Assembly: GCA_013407085.1 (NCBI GenBank)
Contig: JACCGJ010001617.1
Span: forward strand, 1-64,000
Reading direction: 5' to 3'
Source: Atriophallophorus winterbourni
Lineage: Eukaryota > Platyhelminthes > Trematoda > Plagiorchiida > Microphallidae
DNA: 64,000 bases
The translations under genes and the position numbers were made by a program. How positions within the stretch are numbered: position 1 is the stretch's first letter; each line of letters starts with the position of its first letter. The notes below the pieces were generated by a model. It ran no database searches and was not told the DNA's origin. It saw only the letters and a list, made by a program, of their open reading frames with translations. Shown here piece after piece: positions 12,071-22,600 of the stretch.

Positions 12071-12125
12071 TAGAAACATGCCATGTAGATGTAAACCGAA
12101 TTCAGTGGCAAAACTGTAGTTTATT

Positions 12126-15100
12126 ATGTTTGTCATAAATTGTATTCATATATCATCAACGGGGTTATCGGGCTCCGAACTGGAAATTTCCCAGAAACGG
12201 GCGTATGAACCGCTTCGTCGGTCACCGGCCACCGATAGGTGCGAACCTCTCTCGCTCCACTGCCTTGTGGGTAAAGCCATCGCGCTAAAGGCTCGGGGTG
12301 GGACCCCCTAAAAGAAATCTCCCCTACTTCGGTGTAGGCAACCGGGTAGTATCATGCCTACGTTCAACGATGACGATGATGACAATGCCGCATGCTCTCA
12401 CTACGAATATTATCTTTGGAAGCTACTCTTCAGAACGCACTTTGCAAGCACACATCATCCACTCACCCTCTCTCCCTGATGCACTTCGAACCATCAATGC
12501 TGGACGCATTCCGTCGCAGCCAACTGTCCTTAGACAGGTGTCGATACCCAACGCTCTCCTCCGACCATGCGCCCCAATTAGGCTTGCGTCGTTCAATGTC
12601 CGCACCCTGCAACAACCAGAACAACAGTTCGGACTAGCCCGCTCTCTAGAGACACTAGGTATCGACATATGTTGCCTATCGGAAACCCGTCTTCGCGACA
12701 CGGATTCGGTATTGCAACTGAGTTCTCCTATGCCTCTTGGGAGTAGGTTCTACCTACGTGTGTCTAGTGATCCCGTTGTTTCCTCAGCCGGCCTAACAGG
12801 TGTTGGAATTATTCTAAGCCAGAAAGCGGAAACCTCCCTCCTGATTGGATACCCGTTAATAGCAGACTGTGCGCAGCGAGATTTCAGGGTTACAGCAGAG
12901 TAAAAAAGCATAGCGACGAGAGACGTAACTTATTCGTGATCTCGGCTTACGCACCCACGAACTGTGGGGCAGATGAGGTGAAGGACGAATTCTACGAAGA
13001 ACTTCGTTCTCTGTTAACGAAAGCACGCAGAGGCGATATATTAGTGCTCGCCGGCGATCTCAATGCCCGAGTTGGATGTATAGCGCACTCCGAGCGCTTT
13101 CTTGGAGGGAAGTATGGAATATCAGATGACCGTACAGACAATGGAGAGAGATTGTTGTCCTTCTGTGACGACCACCGCCTCTTTCTCGTCTCCACAAATT
13201 TTAGACATTCCAAGCGCCAATTAGCTACCTGGCGATCCCCATCACAACGTACTTGGGCGCAGCTTGACCACATCGCGATAAGCTACAGGTGGCGAGGTAG
13301 TGTCAAAAACTGCAGATCATACTGGAGCACCAGTGTAGATTCTGACCACGCTTTAGTTTGCGCAACAATCAACCTTCAATTCGGAGGCAAACCCAAACAA
13401 AGGCACAAACTAGACACAAACGCTTTATCGCTGCCTGAGACAAAAGCCAGATTTAGGGATACCCTATCGGTTTCCTTTTACAAAAATTCGGCCGGTCGAG
13501 CTGGATCATCATTGGCACTACTTTAAGCAAGCACTCTATGACTCTGCTACGGAATGCTGCAAAGTCACTCGTCAACCGTCACACCGCTGGGTCTCTGCTG
13601 AGTCCCTCACGCTACTCGAACAGCGCCGTGCCTTACCGAGTGGTTAAAAGCATGAAGACGATCGGAAGTGTCTTATACTTCTAATCAAAAGATATTTTGA
13701 GGCGTGACCGTGAGACCTGGTGGAAAGAACGCGAGAAATGGAAAGGGCGTCAGCCATTGGCAACATGCGAAGACTTTACCAATTGATTCGTGTCTGTGGC
13801 CCTAAGCCGTAAGGCCTAAGCGAAACCATCCTCGAGGTTGATTGCTCGCGCACACCGAGCATTCATAGACGTTTAGAAAGATGGAAAGAATATTTCTCTC
13901 AGCAGCAGTTTAATCAGCACCCTCCTTCAGACACCGCTGACATCGCTCAATCCACTTTGCACTGGACCCTGTGGCTAGCTACGCCCAGTGTCGAAGAAAT
14001 ACGAAGAGAGATCCAATTACTAAAGCGACACAATGCGCTGCGCCCCGACGAGGTCCACCCGGTATTCTTCAAGGAAGGAAGGAAGGTAGTCGTAGCAGAA
14101 TTGCACGAGCTGTTCTCAAAGGTTTGGGTGGATGAGAGGGTACCTGCCTCCTGGGGTGAATCGCTAGTAATACCAGTCCATAAAAAGAAGCACGGAACGA
14201 ATGCTGCAACTATCGCGGAATTTCGCGTATTCCGGTGGTAGCTTAGATATTGGTCGCCATCCTTCTTCACAGACTTACCCCGATTCGAGAGGGCACTTCT
14301 CGCGAAGAGCAAGCTGGCTTTCGACCTAAGCGCGGTTGTGTAGACCAGATCTTTGCTCTGCGACAGTTGCTAGAACACCGTCACCTGTATCAGCGACCTA
14401 CCATTGTGGTGTTTCTGGATATCAGATCCGCCTTTGACTCGCTTGACAGATCGGCCCTATAGAACTGCTTACTTTGCAATGGAATCCCATCGAAGTACGT
14501 CGCTATCCTAAAGGACCTATACGCACACTCGATATGGAGGGTAAGGCGTACGATAGCCTTTCAATGCCATTGTGCACTACTACGGGTGTAAGACAAGGCT
14601 ATCTAATCTCCCCGTTGTTGTTCAATTTCGCCATCGAGGACGTCCTCCGAAGTGCTCTCAGTAGTTTCTCCACGGGTGGCATTGAGCTTCTTCCAGGTGG
14701 GCGGCTTATGGACCTGGACTATGCTGATGATATTGCCTTACTGGGCGAAGACCCAACATTTATCCATCAAGCCTTGGATACGATGGCAATGGAGGCATCG
14801 AAGTATGGGATCTTCCCGCCAAGCATGAGTAAAGTGCTCCTTCAGGAGCGGTCTGGTTAACTGCCATTTTTTGCTATAAATGATCTGAATCTCGATCATG
14901 TTGAGCAGTTCAAATACCTAGGATGTCTGGTGGTTGCTGGGGGTCGGATAGACTAGGAAATCACGTCCAGAATTGCTAAGGCTAGACTGGCATTCACTAA
15001 ACTTAAGTGTTTCTTGAAGAGACGTGATTTGAGCTTGGGTTTGAAAAAAGGATATGTTCCACCTCGGTAAGGACAGTATTGCTATACGGGAGTGAATGTT

Positions 15101-15534
15101 GGACAGTTCGCTCCGAAGATTTTAGGAGTCTTGAGGACTTCGACCAACGTTGTCTGCGAAGGATAGCTCACGTACGATGGTAACACCACGTTTGCAAGTC
15201 TGAGGTTATGCGCCGCGTCTTAGGAAGCGACGGCACTAGCCTTCAGACAGCCATTAACCAACGTCGTCACGTCCTGCGCATGAAACCCAAACGGTTACCA
15301 CACCGAGCGCTTTATGCGTCAGCTGGTACAAACAGAAAAAAAGTGGCTGGTGATCAGCCACTAACATGGAAGAGTGGCTTGAAAAGGCTCACTTCTGGTT
15401 TAGCCACGGTTGGACGAGCGCGCTTGCCTGGATGGGGCGCAAGAGGAGGTGAGAGTGTATGGCTTGACACATTGGCCACGATGGCAATGAACCGGCATCA
15501 ATGGAAAGAGTGCATAATCTCTATTATTCCCTGA
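12126..15534 (+). mobile_element. RTE-A LINE, broken near-full copy (endonuclease + reverse transcriptase)
   Basis: The element opens with a GC-richer leader (12,126-12,580) and then an AP-type endonuclease: IRLASFNVRTLQ, DICCLSETRLRD, ISAYAPTN, LVLAGDLNARVG, QLDHIAISYRW and SDHALVCATI. The N, E, D/N and DH catalytic positions are all visible across 12,586-13,400. The RT follows: FLDIRSAFDSLDR (14,413), TGVRQGYLISPLLFNFAIED (14,586) and DLDYADDIALLGEDP (14,714, with the YADD box). A C-terminal thumb and connection region runs to 15,534. It is split by a stop at 12,901, breaks near 13,526, 14,241, 14,462 and 14,860, and further frame changes, so it is dead. It resembles the SR2-like RTE elements of trematodes; the name is by family resemblance only. 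Confidence 0.88.
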
Positions 15535-15716
15535 CATTTTCCTATCGTTCAAAACTATGTTGAAAAAAGAAAAAAGAATTCAAAAATTGAGGTGTGTAAA
15601 TGGACAAAAAATAATCCACTGTACTCTTCTCACTGTTTCTACATGACTTGTACACCTACTCGGTTTGTACATTTCATTGGTTCTGTTGAACGGCACCATA
15701 TCTGTATCAGATTGTG

Positions 15717-15719
<3 letters not shown>

Positions 15720-15762
<43 letters not shown>
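15720..15762. repeat. (TA)n microsatellite
   Basis: About 43 bases of pure TA. The surrounding 15,540-16,060 holds no recognised gene. Confidence 0.95.
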
Positions 15763-15763
<1 letters not shown>

Positions 15764-16106
15764 TCATATGCTTCGGGCCCATGCGTGAAAGCGAACAACT
15801 TCGCTAGCACTATGCTAGGTCTGTTACGCTGAGACTTCAACAAGTTTGTGAAGGCTGTGTTCAGTGTGCTCCTTGTGTTATTCATTCGGCCACACATGAA
15901 GAATACTGTGCAGTCTTGGATACATTGCTTAAATTGATTGTATGCGTTTCCATGTGGGCCTTACTGACCGTGAGTACGTGACGTTTTGATAGGCCAATCT
16001 TGACTGATAGTGAATAGCGTTAACTTCCAATTAAAATATATTTTAAGTTTCCAAAGACTACAATGTTCATAATGCAAAGAAATTTGAGTGGAATCGGTTA
16101 GAGTAG

Positions 16107-16152
16107 TTTTTGGGTAACGTTTCACTTCTGACACAGAAGCTTCATCAGACCA
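16107..16152 (-). ncRNA. Hammerhead-ribozyme-like motif, family 1
   Basis: Minus strand: CTGATGA (16,148-16,142), an extra A, GCTTCTG-TGT-CAGAAGT stem-loop, GAAA (16,123-16,120), CGTT, ACC. Here the core is the canonical CUGAUGA, unlike its partner. Confidence 0.5.
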
Positions 16153-16187
16153 AGGGTGATAGTCAGGACAGGGAACATGATTATCAT

Positions 16188-16235
16188 CCTTGGTCTGACG
16201 AAGCTTCTGTGTCAGAAGTGAAACGTTACCCAAAA
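16188..16235 (+). ncRNA. Hammerhead-ribozyme-like motif, family 1
   Basis: Plus strand: CTGACGA 16,195-16,201; extra A 16,202; stem II 16,203-16,209 with 16,213-16,219 (six Watson-Crick pairs plus one G-U); GAAA 16,220-16,223; CGTT to 16,227. ACC at 16,228-16,230 can pair with GGT at 16,192-16,194. Confidence 0.5.
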
Positions 16236-16630
16236 ACTACTCTAACCGATTCCACTCAAATTTCTTTGCATTATGAATACACGATCGGTCCCGAACATAT
16301 TCCAATCGATTGCTACAATGCTCACTTTATCTTGATGCTGTGTGAGAACCGAAAATAGATACCGATAAATATCAGGAAGGGGTGCATCTATTTAATCGTT
16401 AATTCATATAAAGGTTACGTAAAAATTCAATGGCTTAGATATTTGATTTGCTTGGCCCAATTGCTTACTTTGAGGCAAGTTTATTTACATTTATAACTAG
16501 TGTTCATTAGATCTATGTCAATGTTTAAAAATCAATATTTGCATGCATTTCCATAACATACAACCTCTCAATGCAATGTTTTTTACATTTATTCACTTTT
16601 AGCCACTTATCGGCACATGCCACGTGACAG

Positions 16631-19600
16631 ATGTCAGATAACAATCTAACTGCCCTTTTGGTAATTGGCGTTCCGCTAATTTCACTTTAAAGGCTGGTGC
16701 CACCGCTGGATTTATTGTGGATATCAGCATGTTTCCCATTGATACAATCAAAACTCGCATCCAAAGTGCTGAAGCTGGTATCCGCAGAAAACCAGGTTCA
16801 CTACACCTTTTCTCTGGGCTACCAATCGCTTTGATTGGATCCGTACCATCAGGTTCGTCCATTTAATTTACACGTGATCCTCAGCATCAACTTTCTTTTT
16901 CACCTATGAACTGACGAAAAGATATCTAGAGGCTCTTGGCTGGAATTCACTATGTACTACTGTTTTTGCTGCAAGTTTAGCTGAAGTGGTTTGTTTCTTC
17001 AGTCTCATTGGCTCATTATTCGCTTCAGGCGGCTTGCTCAATCCGTGTTCCCTGTGAAGTCTTCAAGCAGCGGGCACAGAACGCCCCCGGCACTTCATTA
17101 CGTTTTTCTATCCGAAAAACGTTCCATGAAGAGGTCAGTCCATTGCAGTTTCATGTGAAAACCAACTTTCCATAGTATGCAGCACAAGTTTTCCGGACAG
17201 CAGTACTCAGTATGGCATTTACCCTCCTCTACCCTTTCTTTTAATATTCGTGAGATCTTAGCGCGTTTATAGCATATGCATAAATCGTGCGTAATCACAT
17301 GCTAAATCTTGCAGATTCACCAGTTCGACCGCGGGCATTTCTTCTGCGATCAACTCAGTGAACCATCAATCGAGCAGCGCGCATCAGCTCCATTCTTTTT
17401 CTTGACTACTGATGGTGACGCTAACAGTCATCTGGCGGCAAATTAGATCGTGTTGTAAGCACAACCATCAACTAAATTTTCTAGATTTCCTGGCAACCTG
17501 GTAGTCCTGTCGCGCACCCTCCAATTTTGTGCTGCCTAATTTTACAACAACTTTTAAAATAAACAACATCTATGAATTGATCGTGTCACGTTTGTATGAC
17601 ACTTAAATCGGTCATCTGTATTTTATTTTATTTTGTTGTGTGTCATAATGATTATCCGATATTTTTGTATAATATTTGATAGAAAGTTAAAATCACAAAA
17701 TCGCATGCAGTGAAACTACAAGGACAGGCTGCTTTTCGCGCATTTGCTTTTGTATATCCGGCTTGCCCGATTTCTTTTCCCGCGTTTGCTTAGCTGCTTT
17801 TCCTGCTTCATGTTGCTTGGCTTTAGACTTGTGCTTCTGATGCTTCTGCTACTGATATCGGCAATTGTTATCGCTGTTAATGACGGTGAAGTAGCATTCT
17901 TCGACCGGCGGTAAACACTAGTCCGGAGATTGCGGTATTTTGATAATGGAATGCACAATCTATTGCTTCGCCAAACATTACTGGTGATAAACCACAGGAA
18001 CTCGAAACAAACAACACGAATAATGTAGTGCTTCACGTATTATCCATGTTTTTCCATTATCTGCGCGGGAGTGAGGCAATAAATCTGTTGTGGTTGCAGA
18101 GGGCAGCGGCCATGTAGAAACATTCCTTCGTATGTCTCTATGTATATATGTATGTATTTATGTATGTATGAAAGCTCAAGCCTAATCCAGGTAATGTGCC
18201 GCATCGTCAGATAATGCATGCGGGCTAAGATGCTGTCAAGTTTCCGAGGCTTGGACAGATATGAGAAAGAAAACAGATCGTAGCTGCTGAATGCTTAAGG
18301 GGTGCCATTGCACAATTTACATTTGTGTTTATTATAAAGAACATTGCCATGCCAATGCAACTCAAAGCGATCGAGTGTTGAACTCATTATTATATGAACA
18401 CAATCGATGGATTCTTCAATAGATTTATCATTCATGTCGTATCCAGAAGCTATCTTATTTTCAAGATTATGTGTTATGGTGAGATGTTACATTTACAATA
18501 GCAAACAATTTTAGATACGCCGATCAATTATCTATAAGCAACACTGTTATATGTAATTCCTTTGACCTATCAACCAAGATTTCAGACGCAGCAATTTTAT
18601 CGTCTTTATTTATTTCGATTCCAGGGCTTTAAGGGTATGTACCGTGGATATTTGTCAACTGTGTTGAGGGAAATACCCTTTTCTATGATCCAATTTCCTA
18701 TATGGGAACAGTTGAGAGTGAGTTTGCGTCGCATACGATTACTAATGCTAATATTCTAATGTTAGGAGATTACGTTTTTGTAAAAAATAACTTGCTGTTG
18801 GTTCACACACTCTAACCAGGGTGGGCCTTAGCAGTTTTCATGTGTGCGATTGTGCAGTGCTTCTGTGATGTACAACTATGCCTATGTTTAACTGATTTTC
18901 CGTCGGTAGTGAGCTGCATACGGAAACACGCTGCAGTCTCATTACCAGTTCTATTGTCATTTTCATGTGTCTAGGCCCAGAAAACCTGACAGTATCTTAG
19001 GTCACATGCAGCCTATTCGTGTTCGGGACTTTTCCTGGATCAGGCTTGTGATTTCATACATACGTATTCAAGGCGAACTAAGCGGGGTGAAATTATATTT
19101 TTCAAACTTACGCTTATTTGAATCCTGTCTTCTCCGTCTATCGTAGGTCTGCCCCAGATGCTTATTGCAAAGCGGTTGCATCAATCAATTGTATCTAACC
19201 TACTGGTTTCAACGCTCACTAAACCTTATCCTACTGTATCTTCCTGATTAGGACCAACCTAACGATCCTGCTTTAGTGTATAAGCGCGGGATGATGTGAC
19301 CATTCCCAAACTGATCAATTCCGTAAACTTAATTCGTTGATTTAAATCAGCTATTTATATTGGATATCGAAAGTTTGACTGCGCCAATCCTGTTTAACTG
19401 TAGATTTAAATTACCATGAATCTAATACCACTTTGTCTGTCTTGCAATAGCATCTTAAATCTACTGTTTGTAAGTTGCACGGGTGTGCGATCGTGCAGTA
19501 CTGTAGCGCGCTGTACGGTTTACATTGTGCTGAATTGTTTTGCAACCAGTAGTGCGCTGCATGCTGAATCACGCTGGAGTCTCACTACCATTTATATTTT

Positions 19601-22600
19601 CTTTCTATTTTATTTGTTTATTTATTTATTGTTTGTTTATTTGTTTGTTTTATTTTATTTTATTTCCTCATATCTGTCTAGGCCTGGGCAACCTGACAGT
19701 ATCTCAGCCCACGTGCAGTCTATGACTGTGCGGCACTTTGCCTGGATCAGGCTTGTGCTTTAACAACAACGACAACACTCCTGGTAGTAGATTCATATAC
19801 TCTCAATCATGATTGGTCAAACGGTAAATGCTAACCATAGCGATGACTCTGTTTACAAAGAATATAATTGCGCTCAACATCTAGCACCACTTACACTGCA
19901 TATGAATTATTTATGAGTGCCCGGTATTCATTATCAAGCATTACAAATGTATTTGAGGTGCTGGTACAGATTTACTCTTTTATAACCTTATTCTCTGGTT
20001 CCAAAAACTTCAGAAAAGTCTCTCTTGAAATCTGTTTTTACTTGGATTCTTCACTTATCCCTTTTCTAGCGCATTTGCGCTCAATGGAATCGTACCGGCA
20101 GTGTTAGAAATCCGACTCGATTTGCCAGCGCGCATGAGCTCACGTTCTTTCAATCGGCCGTCTGTGGAAGCGTTTCCGGAGCCATAGCCGGCGCTCTAAC
20201 AACACCACTTGATGTTGCGAAAACTCGAACGATGCTTGCCGAGGTCTGAGCTTAGTTTTGCAAAGTCTTGTCTTCTTCTTCCGATTTGATACTCCGCCTA
20301 TTTCAACTATGCATTTATTTGTTGTAATTGTCATCTACTGGCTTCTCATTGGTTACACTATTTCCGTTGATGTTGTATCGGTTGCAAGTATGGCCACCGA
20401 TCACTGTATCACCCACTTCTTATTTTCATTCGATGTTTCACTATTTCATTCTTGCTCTTGGGCAAAAACAATTACTAGATCACTTTCACGTTGTATAACT
20501 AACACAATATGCTCGTTTATCTAGTTTCAGTTGATTATTTAATGAACACATCATTACCATTCGTGTTTATAACCACGATATCTCCATAATTTCGGCTGTT
20601 TGACGATGCTTTTTTATAATTACTTTCATTAATATGCAACATTATGTTCATCGTTAATCCTCAACGATTTTTGCCTCTATTTCCGCTTCATCTCTTCATT
20701 ATTCTATAAGGTTATACCCCTTTATATGCTTGTAGCACTTCCTGCTTCTAACGTTCTTAGGTATTGAAACAGCCCACCATTATTTAAAATTGAATTTGTG
20801 CGGAGTTCCCGCTCTAATCACTGAGGAATAAATCTTACTCTCATCACCACGAGATGGCTTGCATCGGATTTAGCATTTTCCAGCGCAGGCGCATCCGTGG
20901 TTATCTAATTCGAACCCTTAGAAAAATCCACACAACAGCTCACTTGACTTGATGACTAAGTAACATTGATTCCAATCTGCCGTCATAATCTTACCCTTCA
21001 AATAATGCACTCCCGCATAATCTGCCGTCGGAACGTTTATTCAGACGGTATTTGCTTTCTCTGGAACACTTTATGACAGACAATCTTTTCGTCATCAAAT
21101 GAAATGATTTTTTCAGAAAAGTTACGAAGTTTTATGTTGCATAATACTGTGCTGACCTCCGTTTACTGAAAACCTTCCGTAATGCACATGCACCTGTAAA
21201 AAATACCCAAACATATTTTTGACCAACATTCTCCAACCCTTTGTCATACACGAAATTATTTTTTTCTTATTCTTCGAACCGCAAGGATAAAAAATATTTA
21301 AAATTTTATTATTTATTCCTTCTTATTAAAATTTTGTACGTTTATCCTATTATTTAGTGTGCCATTTTTGCATTTTGTCACCATGAATATTAAATCGATT
21401 TCTTTGAAGATTGCCACAACATAAACTCGAGACCAGCCAGCTGTCGACAATATTTTCACTCTTCGATGGATCAGAGAACGGTGCCGAATTTATCTGCAGC
21501 CAATAATAGCCTTTTTAGACTTCAAAGTAGAACTTGATTCAGTAGATCTAAATGTCTTGTTTGATAACTTACTTGGCGCAGAGATGTGCCGCATAGTGTG
21601 TGCAATTTATGTTCGCATCTTTGTGTGTGTGGGGGTTCACAATGACCTTTCGCAAATTTCGTATCCATGAGTGGCATTCGACGGAATTGTCCAATTTTTC
21701 CTTTTCTATTCAATTTGGCACTTGATGCTGTTATGGAATTATGTCACGGCAACCTTCGGAGCTGACATTCTGCAAGGCGGCAAACTTCACGATCTGAACT
21801 ATGCTAATGCAGCAAGGAAGCTGTTTTATTGATTTCGTTCTACTGTTTCTGATATATTCTGCACATACGGAAGAGCGCGCCTAACTCTGTTTTCATCATC
21901 GTTTTTTTGTTGGGTACGGTTGAACTTGTTGCGTAGTACGAAGCTTCTTGGGTATTCATTCTTTTGAAACACTTTGAGCAGGTATTCTTCTTCTTGTCTT
22001 CTTAGTTCCGGCGTGCTGAAATGTGTTGCTGCTCTTTTGAATAGGATTCTAACGCAGCTGTGTTTATGGCTGGTTGGATGCTTGCTGTGGAAGTTGAAGT
22101 TTTGATCCGTGTGCGTATTCTTCCTGTAGACACAGGTCTCCAAATTTCCTTCGCTTGTTCGTCTCACTTGAACGTCCAGGAATGCCAGGCAGCCGTCAAC
22201 TTTAGTTTGTCTGGTTAATTGGATTCCCCTGAATATACAATGCAGTAGTCGATGCGATTCGTCCAGTTCAGTTCTTTTTATGATCACAAATGTGTCGTCC
22301 ACATAGCGGATCCATAATTTTGGCCGCAATATTGCTAGAGTGATCCGTTCCAAACGTTGCATGACTGCCTCGGCAATTTGACTGGATATTGGTGTTCCTC
22401 GAATCTGCTCGTGGATTTTACCATTGAACTTGAAGTGTGTTTGAAGACAGCTCGATCAATTCCAGAAAACTATCTCGTGTTAATCGATTTCCGTTGTGGT
22501 CAGTTCCATTTCGTGGAGCAACGCTGATGCGATTTGCTTTGTGAGTGTTTGAACGATTGATGTGAATAACGCCGTTACGTCGAAAGAAACCATTATTTCA

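Larger units (their letters stand above)
16065..16276. repeat. Near-perfect 96-base palindrome (foldback repeat) carrying two hammerhead-like units
   Basis: Arms 16,065-16,160 and 16,181-16,276 are reverse complements with about three mismatches, separated by a 20-base spacer. Each arm contains the family 1 hammerhead-like unit on the strand that reads inward to outward. The outer part TTCATAATGCAAAG is also shared with the repeat at 2.56-2.69 kb, as is the following sequence on the right (AATACACGATCGGTCC). Confidence 0.93.

Noticed and set aside
12423..12701. Minus-strand ORF opposite the RTE-A endonuclease
   Set aside because: It is a shadow of the plus-strand LINE coding sequence. The same applies to minus ORFs at 13,947-14,312, 30,668-31,178 and 31,845-32,285.
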